From Azolla caroliniana (taxonomy: Eukaryota; Polypodiophyta), in contig JBHGNT010000001.1 of NCBI GenBank assembly GCA_043228905.1, forward strand, positions 30,938,001-31,002,000: a DNA stretch of 64,000 nt. The letters run 5' to 3'. Positions 49,201 to 60,070 of this stretch are shown in pieces. The notes under the pieces were generated by a model. It had not been told where the DNA came from and ran no database searches. It was given only the letters and a program-made list of their open reading frames with translations. How positions within the stretch are numbered: the first letter of the stretch is position 1; each line of letters opens with the position of its first letter. A program made the position numbers and the translations under genes.

Positions 49201-51373
49201 TGGTATCAAAATGTAACGAATTTGAAGACATGTAAAGTATGCAATGAAGGCATGGTAGAGGATGAATGTCACTTGCTCTTCACATGCTCGATATATAGTG
49301 CAATTCGTTGAAGATATGTTGACATACTAAGAGGGAGTGATAACTTAAGTGCCATACTTAAGACACCAGCTAGAAGGTTGAGCTCATATGTGTATGCTTT
49401 ATTCACACATAGAGACTTTGTGCTTCAATGTATGAATACCCCTTCTTAGGAAGGAGACACGTATCAAGAACAAAAGTATACTCTGGTCCCATAGGTCAAA
49501 ATTGGCCTCTTTATGAACAATAAAAATTCTAATTCTAATTCTAATACAGATAACTTTATCTTTATTTGAACTCCAGTTGGTTAGTGTTGTATTTCAATCA
49601 TGATTAATTCTCTTACTATCCATTTAACGGCTCTGAATCAGGTTCTCTAATCAAATAATTATTAATTCCGGTTTAGGATTTGATTATATATTAGTTTAAT
49701 TGAACTAATATTTATATATATATCAACATATGACTTGCTTTATTAATTGCTGTTCTAGAATATAATGACGTTCTCATAATATGTGAACCCAATAATCTTA
49801 ATATTACATAACTTATGACTTGTTTTATTTTGTTTTAATGTTCTTAAATCATATTGTAGAACATGATTATCTTGTAAGTTAAGGTATGTACTTCATTGAT
49901 TTGCAGATGTCTTTCATTTTAACCTATTAAACACTCAACTTTAAATTCCCAAGTCTAAATCACGATCTCAAACTTTAAGATATTCTTGTATAAGGGTTTT
50001 CTGAAGTTTAATACAGATAAATTTTAATATACATGACAATTACTCCAAACAAAATCTGGTGTTTGTATATCTATAAATTCCAAGGTCTTTCAAAAAATAT
50101 TCTCCACCTTTAGAATCATTTTTGGTGAAAAATTCTTCAACATACAACTAACTCACTACCTAAAAATGATCAAGTATTTACTTACAATCTATCTAGAATG
50201 AAAGTCACTGCATTTGTCATTGATGTCCACTGCTCGGACATCAATAACAAGTTCAGTTGCATGCCTTCTAATTTCAAACTTATTTTCAATTGAACTAACA
50301 ATGTTTTCAACAATCTTGATAGTGGCAGGTCATCCCTTTACTGGTGATGGGTTTTCTGTATTGCTTGGAATGATGATTTCCTCACGATACGGAATGCAAA
50401 TATTGTTTTGAATGTCCGTTTCATAAGAAAACTCTGTTAAGCTTTTAAATTTTCCTTTATTCGTTAGCTATTAAGCCAACAACAAACTTGGCTTCACTAC
50501 TTCTAGATGGTTTATTTTCAGTACCTTATAGGGCACTTACTATTATGAATTCTACCTTGTTTGGACTCCTACTTTATGGGTAAATCTCCTCAACTATACT
50601 GCAACCTATAACTCATGCCTTAGCCTCCAGATTACTAGTTTCCATTCCATAATTGACTTTTAGTTTTATTCTATCTAGACTGCAAGGAGCTTCTACATTA
50701 CTAGCACACACCCATGTATTTATTTATGTATGTATTCAGAGAGAGAAAGAGAGATGTGCTCGTACATATATGTGTATGAAGAAAAATGTGCACGTGGATA
50801 CCACTACGTATATATGAGTACTTTTGAATGTGTATATATAATAGATAAAACATATAATATATAGTGAAATATATCTGTTTTCATGGCAGATGTGTGTATA
50901 TACACACACATACACACACATACTTACCTACTCATTCAGCTTGAACCAAAATCATGATTTTAGTTTTATAGTTAGGATTCACAGTACCTCTTTTGTCATC
51001 AGTTTGATGTAGTAAACCAAGAATGCAATGATCACCCACATGAATATTAATGTCACATTGCTACAACTCGAGAGATTCACGACCTATGAATTCCAAAAGA
51101 AAGACAAACTTGCTACATGAGAAAAAAGAAAAAGACAGAACATACACGAAATAATTGAAGAAAAAAGAAACACCTGAAAGTAAATACCTTGCCAACAAAG
51201 GAGGTTCTATATTTGGTAGATCTTGTGCAAATAGAACACATACAATGAATTATCTTCTTCTTATTTTCCACAACTTTAGAAAAATGATATATGGTCCAAG
51301 GTATAACAAAAAGACCCAAAACTGATAAAATAAATATAGGGAAGAGAGAGCTCATTTCTTCAGAAGTAGCCAT
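43205..51373 (-). CDS. ERDJ2: ER J-domain translocon protein ERDJ2 (SEC63 homologue)
   Basis: Ten minus-strand exons: 51373-51188, 51083-50988, 47861-47741, 47657-47551, 47409-47189, 46106-45929, 45411-45292, 45183-45097, 44327-44208, 44026-43205. They total 2058 nt and encode 685 residues, close to the Arabidopsis ERDJ2 length. ERDJ2/Sec63 sits in the ER membrane beside Sec61 and recruits BiP to drive protein import. Visible parts: membrane segments at about 10-30, 72-92 and 192-213; a lumenal J domain (about 99-165) with YHPDK at 126-130; the Sec63 region ([54 protein letters not shown]); and an acidic Glu/Asp C-tail. Exon 3 must end CCAG and be followed by GCTAGG, a GC-AG intron. Intron 2 is 3.9 kb shorter than the gene overall at about 3.1 kb and carries a LINE fragment. 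Confidence 0.94.
48840..49547 (+). mobile_element. LINE 3' fragment inside ERDJ2 intron 2
   Basis: The plus strand, antisense to ERDJ2, encodes the C-terminus of a LINE reverse-transcriptase [20 protein letters not shown], then [11 protein letters not shown], then the zinc-binding pattern [20 protein letters not shown] short tail ([15 protein letters not shown]) follows after a stop at 49311. The 3' end carries AATAAA and a run of TTCTAA units (about 49524-49545). It is related to the larger LINE at 52.7-56.2 kb (DIEKWFGRW in both contexts). Target duplications could not be placed, so the limits are approximate. Confidence 0.8.
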
Positions 51374-52612
51374 AGCTTTCTAACTGAAAAAAAGAAAAAG
51401 AAAAAATCAATACTAAATAAAAATATCACAAAGTTAAATAATACAAATTAAAAATTTCAGAAATTTAGATTACGAATATCACAAAATTGGATTTTACGAA
51501 ATAAAAACATTACTCTTACAAAACAAAAATATCACAAAAGAAGATCATATAATCAAATAAAAAAGTATAATAAAATTAGTCCATTGATACACTCAAATTG
51601 TCAGTTGAGTTCTTAAATCGTCTATAGATTGATCTGTCCTATTTAAATCATCTCTTGGAACCGGAGGATTAGATGTGAAAAATAGAACGAACCACATACC
51701 TGATTGTGAGATCTGAATTTCCTGGCTCCCTCCCTCTCTCTGTCTGTGTGTAGCTATGGAAGCACACAGAGAATTTCCATGTTTCGCAACTCTTTTAGCA
51801 GTAACAACGAAAGTATTTCATATGGACAACAAAATGGGCGCTTTCACATCTGTCAAACCATTAATGACTCCGGTGTTTCTCATAATGTATCAAAACCTCT
51901 TAATGTATCAATGTTGCTGCTCTATTGTTCTCGGAGTGTCTCCCGTAGTAGTGTTGCGTGGTGTTTCTTGTGTTTCATAATCCGATTGGGCTCACCACCT
52001 CATTTGAACGAATTCGGATTTCTACAAGCGTTTTGTAGTTTTTTGCATCATATGATTGGCTTGCAAGATTCATCATGTCAGGTGTTTCTTCTCGTTATGT
52101 TCTCTTCTACACCATTTGTTTGAGCATTATTTGAGCTTATCTTGGACTCACAACAATTGAATACTTTTACTCCTTGGACGAGGTGTTGAATACAACAATT
52201 GAGCTCTCAATCCCTGAACCCACGACTTCTTGCATAATGAAACCTTTGTCCGAGAATCACATTAGCTTTGTGTTTTGATGTGTGATTTGAAACCATATAT
52301 CAAGTGTTTCTAGTTTTTTTTTATCCATCTTGACTTTTCGTTTGCTCTTTAAAGGCTTTTCATTCTACTTTTCCTCTACATCTTAATCTTTGTTTGATCT
52401 CTAACCACTTTTTGTTTTTTGTTCTCTATAACAAGCACATTAAGGTCTTGCACTATGACTTTTATTGTTAAACTTTATTCTCTAAAGTCACAAATTTGAG
52501 GGTGGGCATTCAGTGGACTTTAAATGTTACGTTTCTGGCAACACCAAACACAAAATTGCTCAGCATCAATAGGCTCACTGTAAAGAATCGGGTGTGATTT
52601 TGTGTAGCGGAA

Positions 52613-52614
<2 letters not shown>
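51374..52614. other. ERDJ2 leader/promoter and unassigned DNA
   Basis: The first few hundred bases should be the ERDJ2 5' leader and promoter. A CTCTCTGTCTGTGTGTAG tract lies near 51735. Two overlapping plus-strand frames at 51746-52123 reach 125 and 74 codons but show no domain I recognise. Confidence 0.4.

Positions 52615-52680
<66 letters not shown>
52615..52680. repeat. compound (GT)16(GA)17 microsatellite
   Basis: A (GT)n run of about 32 bp passes directly into a (GA)n run of about 34 bp. It lies just beyond the 3' end of the LINE ORF on the minus strand and may be its degenerate tail. Confidence 0.95.
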
Positions 52681-52684
<4 letters not shown>

Positions 52685-52699
52685 ATTATCGTCTTCGGA

Positions 52700-55600
52700 G
52701 GTCAAATATAATCTATGAGACCAAGAATATTACATTTCACGTGATACGTGTGAAAGTGAGTAGTGACTCTCGATGTTCAAGAACTTTACCAATGAATGTT
52801 GCAATCGAGAGTGCAAATTGTGGTTGTGAGAGAAATTCATGCAAGGATTGGGCTTGGTCGAAGAGATGTGGAAAGCATGGTCGAATATGATCAAAGGCAG
52901 AGCATTGTATCAAAGTGTGATAATCAGACTCGCGAACTTGTTTAGGGCAAAGTGTGCATAGCCGACCACTCTCATCACTTGTGCCCCAACGCCCTGTCTC
53001 ACATCGCAATGCGTGTGAGCTAAGTTGCATGGAAGCAATGGTTCGAATGGCAGATAACAGGACGGGCTCTAACATGTATTGATGTGTACGATTTCCCCGT
53101 TCCGCAATATGGTTTTGTAGTTAGGTGCAACATGTGTAGTATAATGTGAAGTGTGAGCCTCCACATTTGTCCCATGTCGTGATACATTGGCGTTGCAAAA
53201 AGGCCTCATTTATAGAAGAATCTAGTGATGCATCATGAACCAAGTGTCTTGCATCCCATCTACCAAACCATTTTTCTATATCTTGCATCCAATTGGAATA
53301 GAAAATTTTGCTTTTATGCGTCTTTTGGATCTTTTTGCTTGCGTCCCATGCAATTGTAGGAAGTCGATGTGAGGGACTTTTGTGAACCTTAAGCATGTAT
53401 TCAACAACCCTTTCCATGGCCGTGATCTCAATGGGAAGTGATCCCATCTCAAAGAGGAGGAGGGTGTAGGGCGTTTGTTTCTTAACTTGTAGAAACTTTG
53501 TAAGAAAATGTTTTTGGACATTTTCAAACTCTTTCCATGTAGATTTAGGGATGCTAACGCCCCATACTTCCACCCCATAGAGAAGAACCGTTGTCACGAA
53601 AGTGTCAAAAAGATATTTCTTGAGGACCCAACACTTAATATCTCCAAGATTGCATGTGTTCTCAAATGCATAATATGCTCGCTTACCCATCTCTAGGCGG
53701 TGTGTAGCACATTCATTCCATTTGTGATTTAAAGGAACTTCAAGACCAAGATATTTGAAGCTTTCCACACATTCAAGTGGTTCATTGTTGTACATAATGC
53801 ATGATTTATCTCTTTTTTTGGCTCTTCACAAGCATAATCGTTATGTTAGAGCTATTGACACTTAATTTACTATGCATGCAAATTTTTTCCAATGCCTTCA
53901 TAAGCTTTCGTGTATCTCCTAATGTATTTGCAAAAAGCACTACTCATCTGCATATAGCAAAAGCATAATCACAACATTCCCAATGGCAACTTCTTTAACA
54001 CATTCTTCCTTTGCAAACTTGGTAACCATTTCTTCCAATTCATCAATGCATAGACCAAATAGTGTTGGTGAGAGTGAGCATCCTTGCTTAACACCAATAG
54101 TGCTATTGAACAATCTGAAATATTATCTCTCATACGCACACAACATATAACCTTCTCATAAATTCGGGAAAGTGCAACCATATATTCTCCTCCAAATATG
54201 CTCACGAGGTACCATATCAAAAGCTTTCTTGAAGTCTAGAAAGCAACAATATAAACCTTTACCTTTAAGGCGACTTTCCTCCATTAATACTCGAAGGGTG
54301 ACAAGGTGATCAATGGTGCTATGGTGTTTTCGAAAGACAACTTGTCCATAAGCTCTCTTACCATTTTTTTCAGCCCATACACTTATCTTTGATTCCATTA
54401 TACATCCAAATAGTTTTGCCATTAATGAGCCAACCATGATGGTTTAATAGTTGTTTACATTATTTACATATCCACCTTTATGTAAAGGTTTGATCGAATT
54501 TTTAGTCCAATCATACAACATACCATGTTGCAATGCATCATTAAACATGTCGTTTATCCATACATATGCTTCCTTTCCCGTCCATTTGAGCATTTCAGCC
54601 TTTATACATTGAAGATCGCTTGCCTTTCGAGAGGCCAATTTCTTAAGTCCTATGCATATATCTTCAATCGTAAAGAAGGGAGACATATGTGAAATAGAAC
54701 CATAACACATCATCTTTCTGGCAAAGAGATAACTCATATAAATTCTTACAATGCATAGACAAGTCGTGAAGAGTTAAGTCACCATAACTCTCAACACGTT
54801 TCCCCTTTAGATTTCCCCAAAATTTAGCACATGCATGTGCTTTCTCTTGCGTTTGGATAAATTGTTGAGTAACTTCCCATATTCTTCTCTTTCTTTGAAT
54901 AAGCCTTTTATACTCATGCAAATGCTTTTGGCAATTCTCTTTATCCTTAACTACATCCAAAACCACAAGGCACTTTCGAGCTTCACGACATTCTTTATCA
55001 AACCATTTTTTCCTAAGTTTCTTGGTGCATTTCCAAGATGTGCGGTTGGTCGAAAAACATTTGTTTGTACAAGAGAGAATGACTTTCTTGAAAGCTTCCC
55101 ATTTGCATTTTAGTGTGGCACCATGTTGTATCTCTGTCATTTGTAACATATCCTCAACCATCTTGGAATACATGGGCGCTCGCTTAAGGTTCATGCTCAA
55201 GTGCGATTGTTTACTTCAATTGCCTTCTCACAATCAAACCTATGCATACATTTGAGATCAATACATAAAGGCCTATGATCGGATTCCGGTGTCCATTTAC
55301 CAAGTGAGAATTTATGTATACGATCCAAAATACCTTCAGAAAGTAGTACATAGTTAATCACACTATTTTCATTGTGTTTTCTACATGTAAAACCATTAGT
55401 GTTGGCCCATAAGGAAATACTATTTGCAATAAGCAATCCGGTACTATTGCACATTTGTAGGAGTAACTTCCCAAATTGGTCTGAATCTTTTACATTGCTA
55501 GAAGAGCAGTTATACATTTGTGTATCCTTTTGCATCCTTGAGATATGTGGCATGAAAGATTCTTGTGAATCAAGTTGGAAACTTCTTGTATGAGCATTCA

Positions 55601-56226
55601 TGTCACCAAGACAATAACTTCCCATTTGGATTTGAAATAAGCAATATTATCTTCTGGATTGGCAAAAGGTTGATCTTTATCCAAACAAGTATAAAAGCTA
55701 GAATCTTGATGAGGAATGTAACATCCAACTTTAAAAGTGGGCAAATCATTAGGTGTTTCTATTTTGAGCCATATGTAGCATTTATGTTCATCATTTTTTA
55801 TGATTGAATTTCTTTCTTAATCAAACATGCCACCCCTCATTGTCCTCTTCTTTGTCTTGGATTTTTCTTCCATATCAAAGAGTGTACATTATAGTTTCCT
55901 AAACCTAGAATCCTTTTGAGTATCATGCTCCCATGTTTCAACAAGAAGTGTGATATCCGACTCATCGGTGAACTCTATGCCAAGAGAAGGTGCTTATGTA
56001 GTCACCTTCTCTCTATATTCTTTCTTAATCAAACATGCCACCCCTCATTGTCCTCTTCTTTGTCTTGGATTTTTCTTCCATATCAAAGAGAGTACATTAT
56101 AGTTTCCTAAACCTAGAATCCTTTGAGTATCATGCTCCCATGTTTCAACAAGAAGTGTGATATCCGACTCATCGGTGAACTCTATGCCAAGAGAAGGTGC
56201 TTATGTAGTCACCTTCTCTCTATATT
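52700..56226 (-). mobile_element. decayed LINE retrotransposon (endonuclease, RT, zinc region)
   Basis: The minus strand shows the order of a plant LINE ORF2. An AP-type endonuclease (about 56226-55200) has LLVETWEHD, GDMNAHT and SDHRPL. Reverse transcriptase pieces follow (54437-54156: FRKHHSTIDHLVTLRVLMEE, CCFLDFKKAFDMVPRE; and 54060-53970). Then come a C-terminal region (53795-53121: KYLGLEVPLN, YGVEVWGVS, WFGRWDARH) and a zinc region (53075-52737: CTLCPKQVRESDYHTLIQC). Frameshifts and stops break it in many places. The catalytic box reads YADE followed by a stop instead of YADD, and SVINYVL has Asn where the endonuclease normally has Asp. It also has a 208-bp internal duplication. It cannot be active. 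Confidence 0.88.
55811..56226. repeat. 208-bp tandem duplication inside the LINE endonuclease
   Basis: A unit starting TCTTTCTTAATCAAACATGC occurs at 55811 and again at 56019, and is almost identical apart from a 1-bp T-run difference and a substitution. On the minus strand each copy encodes the same endonuclease segment (LLVETWEHD region). The near-identity shows it is younger than the decay of the element. Confidence 0.93.
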
Positions 56227-57829
56227 CTCTTACAACAACCACATCTTGGGAAGGAGGTGGAGACTTAACTACCTAGTAACTATGTGTCATAGGTCTTAAC
56301 TTCTATAAAATATTTAGTTATAATACAAAGTGGTGGGATGTTTACACACTTGGCTATTCCGAAGGCGTGTTCCCACACTAAGGAAGTTGAGTTTGATTCT
56401 CAACACGCCCCTCTAAACACAACTTCTGGTCGCTTGAGAGTCGGCTTGGTGATTGGTATCCAGGTCAGTTTAGGTAGTTGGCCCCGACTTCGGTTGTGGA
56501 TAACCGACTTACTTTGCTCTGTTCAACTCCGTGTCGAATGCTAGTGTCTTACTCCCCCCCGAGTTTGGTTGGTTGGCGGTCAAAAGTTTGAGGTCTGTCA
56601 TGAACTGTCGTAGCTTGTCAGCTCCCAGGGCCTTCGTGAAGATGTCGACCATTAGTAGATTGGTGTTGATGTGTTGCAGGTCGACATCTCTGGCCACAAC
56701 ATGTTCTCGTATAAAATGGTAGTGCACCTCGATGTGTGTAGTCCGAGCATGAAAAACTGGGTTGCAAGCTAGGTGAATAACGCTCATATTGTCGCAATAT
56801 AGGAGAATAAGATCCGTGATGAGAACGCCCACATCCTTCAAGATTCTTTTCAGCCAAACGACTTCATATGCGGCGATGGCTGCGCCCATGTATTCAATTT
56901 CTGTGCCCGACAATGCGACTGTCGGTTGCTTCTTGCTGCTCCAAGATATGGCTCCGCTACTGAGGGAGAAGACAAATCCTGATGTTGATCGTCTATTGGC
57001 TTTATAGCTGGCCCAGTCGGCAGTTGTGTACCCTTCGATTCGAATAGGTGTGGTCTATTTGTAGAGGATGCCATAATCCATGGTTCCACTTACATACCTG
57101 AGTACTCGCTTAGCACAATCGAGATGAATGTCGCACAATGTTTGCATGAACGGGCTAAGGAGGCCGACCGAATAACTGAGGTTGGGTTGGGTAATGGTGA
57201 GGTAGATCAGGCTCCCGACTAACTATCGATAGTGAGTCGGCTCACACTCTTTTGTGCCAGAGTCGACATCTAGTTTCAGATTTCAATCGAGAGGGGTTGC
57301 AATGGGCTTACACTGTGTCATCCCAAACTTAAAGAGCAGATTGAGGATATAGTGTCGTTGGGAGATCATGATGTTGTCAGGAGTCTAAATTACTTCTATT
57401 CCTAGAAAGTAATGCAGATCCATCACGTCCGTCATTTTGAATCGACCTGAGAGAAGCTTTTTGATATGATCTATATCTGCTAAGTCTTCTCCTCCAATGA
57501 CCAAGTCATCCACACATATTATTATAAATCATTGTCGTATGGAGTCACTTCGGATGAACAAGGAATTGTCAAACTTGGACATTTTGAAGCAAATTTGGTG
57601 AAGATATTGGGTTATCTTCGAATGCCATGTTCTAGGTGCTTGTTTGAGGCCGTAGAGAGGCTTTTTGAGTCGGCATATCGCTTGCGGGTGTGTGCTCGAC
57701 TTGAAGCCGAGTGGTTGTATCATATACACCTCCTCATCTAATTCTCCTTGAAGAAAAGTGTTCTTGACGTCCATTTGGTGGAGGTGCCACGCCTTGGCTG
57801 TTGCAAGTAGGATCACGGTTTGAATGGTT
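56227..57829 (-). mobile_element. older Ty1/copia element A, 3' part, broken
   Basis: The minus strand carries copia reverse transcriptase (57829-57529: HLHQMDVKNTFLQGELDEEV, LKKPLYGLKQAPRTWHSKI). Further downstream is RNase H (about 57060-56509: STSGFVFS, VALSGTEIEYMGAA, LLYCDNMSVIHLA, DIFTKAL). Stops and frameshifts lie between the two and inside RNase H. A purine tract AGAGGGGCG at 56406-56414 is followed by TGTTGAGAATC at 56405, the likely start of its 3' LTR. Only about 180 bp of that LTR remain before the LINE. The upstream pol is cut off at 57829 by the LTR of copia B. Confidence 0.85.
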
Positions 57830-58105
57830 TGACGGGAACCCAACGTTCCTTATGCGCAAGGCTCGGCCACAACCGAGCTTAGAATGATACACAGAAAACG
57901 GGAAATAAAGCGCGACACAAAGAAGGAGAGAATACACAGGAGGTTTACATGGAAAACCCCAAATTAGGGGAAAAACCACGGCAGCCCACAGGCTGCAAAC
58001 TGTCACTATGTAAGAATGTACAAAACAGTGAGTTCACGGAGGCAACGACCTCGGACTCATGAATCTTCGCCATAGGCGGCGGTTACAACAGAGGCAACGA
58101 CCTCT

Positions 58106-58137
<32 letters not shown>

Positions 58138-58207
58138 GTACAGTTACGCACACTAATCTCGTGCAAAGCAGAAAAATGACAACAACAACAACAACAATTC
58201 CTAAAAG

Positions 58208-58247
58208 TTTGCCCTAAGTCATATTTACAAATATGACTTAGGGCAAA
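58208..58247. repeat. perfect palindrome in the copia B LTR
   Basis: Two 19-bp arms, TTTGCCCTAAGTCATATTT and AAATATGACTTAGGGCAAA, are perfect inverted copies separated by AC. In RNA this would be a strong hairpin. Confidence 0.95.
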
Positions 58248-58293
58248 TGTAGCCTCGATGGGCTCTCAGAAACATATTTACGAATATGTCTCT

Positions 58294-58413
58294 TCATCCG
58301 GTTCATACCGGGCCTGCACCATCCGGCTCTCCGTAGCCTGGTACTCCTCATCCGGTTCACACCGGGCCTGCACCATCCGGCTCTCCGTAGCCGGGTACTC
58401 CTCATCCGGTTTT
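58294..58413. repeat. 54-bp direct repeat in the copia B LTR
   Basis: TCATCCGGTTCA(T/C)ACCGGG...CCGTAGCC(T/G)GGTACTCC occurs at 58294 and 58348, and a third partial start is at 58402. The period is 54 bp. Such units in U3 commonly act as LTR enhancers; that role is inferred. Confidence 0.93.
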
Positions 58414-58507
58414 GGCCTCGGCCTATCGGCCTCGGCTGAGTTTGTTCATCGGCACTGTTCTTCTTCCTTCCCATCCGGAGGGACCTGTCTCCCAACAAAC
58501 TCCCCCT

Positions 58508-59106
58508 TCACTCCGGCATGGGGTGTCTTACCAGCCCAATCTTCTTCCGACATGCGTTCAGCTTGTCGGGTGTCAACGCTTTGGTCAGCATATCTGACCC
58601 GTTCTCGGTCGTGTGGATCTTCGTCAGTGCGAACTCCTGGTCATCTACTCTTTCCCGGATCCAGTGATACCTCCACTGGATATGCTTCGTCCGGGAATGG
58701 TAGGCCGCATTCTTAGCAAGGTGGATGGCACTTTGACTGTCGCAATAGAGTCGGTATTCCTCTTGCCGTATACCGAGCTCTCCGATGAAGTCCTTCATCC
58801 ATAAAATTTCCTTGCCGGCTTCCACAACTGCCATGTACTCCGCCTCCGTGGTTGACAATGCAACCGTCTTCTGCAGCCTCGACTGCCACGAAACACCTCC
58901 CCCTGCATATGTCATTACATACCCAGATGTAGACTGGTTGGTATCCACATCAGTCGACATGTCCGAATCGGTGAAACCGTCCAGTTGAGGTTTTCCGGAG
59001 CCGAATCGGAGACACATATTTGAAGTGCCCTTCAAATACCGGAGTATCCATTTGACCGCTGTCGAGGTATTCCTCGCGGATGCGTGGAGTGAGGTGGGAC
59101 CTCGGG
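58508..59106 (-). CDS. Ty1/copia element B polyprotein, RNase H end (partial)
   Basis: An uninterrupted frame of about 200 codons ends at 58508. Residue landmarks in order are NTSTAVKWILRYLKGT, DGFTDSDMSTDVDTNQSTSG, VALSTTEAEYMAVVEA, YCDSQSAIHLAKN, TKHIQWRYHWIRE and DMLTKAL, followed by a stop just before the polypurine tract. This is the C-terminal RNase H of a copia pol and it shows no damage, unlike copia A. Its upstream part is missing because the gypsy LTR begins at 59112. The rest of copia B should lie to the right of the gypsy element, beyond this window. Confidence 0.88.
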
Positions 59107-59111
59107 GGTCC

Positions 59112-59125
59112 TGTATCGAAGAGTA

Positions 59126-59174
<49 letters not shown>

Positions 59175-59727
59175 CACTACGTGCGAGCGTAGATTCACAA
59201 GGACACGGCCCTTCGACGCAAAGACGCGAGTGGGACAGCGACACAGAAAGACACGAAAGTATGTATGTATTGACAAGACAAACAACAAGAACACGAAGAC
59301 AACAAAACACGAAGTCGGTTACAACCGAACAGGCCGGCGAACAGATGCCGATACCTGTTCGTAAACGCACAGAGGGGAATGAGTAGGTTGGAGGTGTTGC
59401 CGGAAGCACTTGGGCATTCCTCAGAGCAGCGCGGGCCTCCCGAAACCTGCACAGAAGGAAGCTATGGCGTTTGCAACCAGAAAGAGAGAGAGAGAGAGAA
59501 GCCTTCGCACGCAAACCGACAGCACTTCGTCCTCGACTCTCCGCGATCCCTCGCCCCTCCTCGTCTCCCTCCTTTTATAGGCAAGGAAGGAGCCGTTTCC
59601 CCTTTACTTCCCCACCTACCGAATCTGCCTGCATAGGATCTCCTATGTACAAGGCGCACGTGCATGAAGAGTCGGTTCCTACGCTCCGGTACACCGATTC
59701 CGCTTGTGGACGGTTTTCTTCACGACA
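59112..59727 (-). repeat. 3' LTR of the Ty3/gypsy element
   Basis: On the minus strand the LTR begins TGTCGTGAAG at 59727, right after the polypurine tract, and ends GATACA at 59112. It is 616 bp with TG...CA ends. It has a TATA box about 150 bp in, a CT/GA tract near its 3' end (59126-59172), and is GC- and CpG-rich. The adjacent five bases (59107-59111, GGTCC on the plus strand) are the expected target duplication, but the partner copy is outside the window. Confidence 0.82.
59572..59580 (-). promoter_or_regulatory. TATA box in the gypsy LTR
   Basis: CTATAAAAG on the minus strand is the best TATA match in the LTR. Transcription of the element would be expected to start roughly 25-35 bp downstream (about 59540). 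The 5' copy, not visible here, would drive the element; this 3' copy could read into copia B. Confidence 0.65.
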
Positions 59728-59740
59728 TCCGCCCCCACCT
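59728..59740 (-). other. gypsy polypurine tract
   Basis: AGGTGGGGGCGGA on the minus strand directly precedes the LTR. It is the expected primer site for plus-strand DNA synthesis. Confidence 0.75.
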
Positions 59741-59800
59741 AACAGCGCATCCACCGGCATGCGCCAAATTGTGTTGGGACAGAGAAAACCGGTCCAGCCT

Positions 59801-60070
59801 TCATCCTCCGCCCGTCGGTTCTTCCTCGGTTTCGGATCGCTCGTCGTCGCGGTCCAAGTCAACCGGATCCGGCTCGTCGTCGTGACGCTTCTTGAACGTC
59901 TTGATCCGCTTCCCAGCTACCGGTATCGCCATTCTCGTACCGTCGACTTCCGCCAGATGGTACGTCCCGTTGTCGTTGGCGCTTTGTACCACGTAAGACC
60001 CGAACCACCTTCTTGCGAACTTCCGTGTCGCTCGGTGCTGGTTGTCGAGGCTGCTGTCGTAGACTAGCAC
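59801..60070 (-). pseudogene. gypsy polyprotein C-terminal end beyond an amber stop
   Basis: The frame continues directly from the pol ORF after a TAG at 60071-60073. It encodes VLVYDSSLDNQHR, KFARRWFGSYVVQ and an acidic tail, the usual post-integrase segment (GDxVLVYD, then a W-F-GPY-like region). Since the stop sits in the middle of a conserved motif and the rest of the frame is open, it is most simply a single-base nonsense mutation. Numbering and frame match the upstream ORF. Confidence 0.8.

Larger units (their letters stand above)
57830..58497 (-). repeat. 3' LTR of Ty1/copia element B
   Basis: On the minus strand a polypurine tract (GAAGGGGGAG, about 58501-58510) is followed by TGTTGGGAGAC, the classic start of a copia LTR. 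The other end is best placed at TCCCGTCA (57830), where copia A reverse transcriptase resumes in frame. The end base is uncertain by about 10 bp. Inside are a 54-bp tandem repeat, a perfect 19-bp-arm palindrome and a (GA)n tract (58112-58137). The 5' LTR lies outside the window. Confidence 0.75.
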
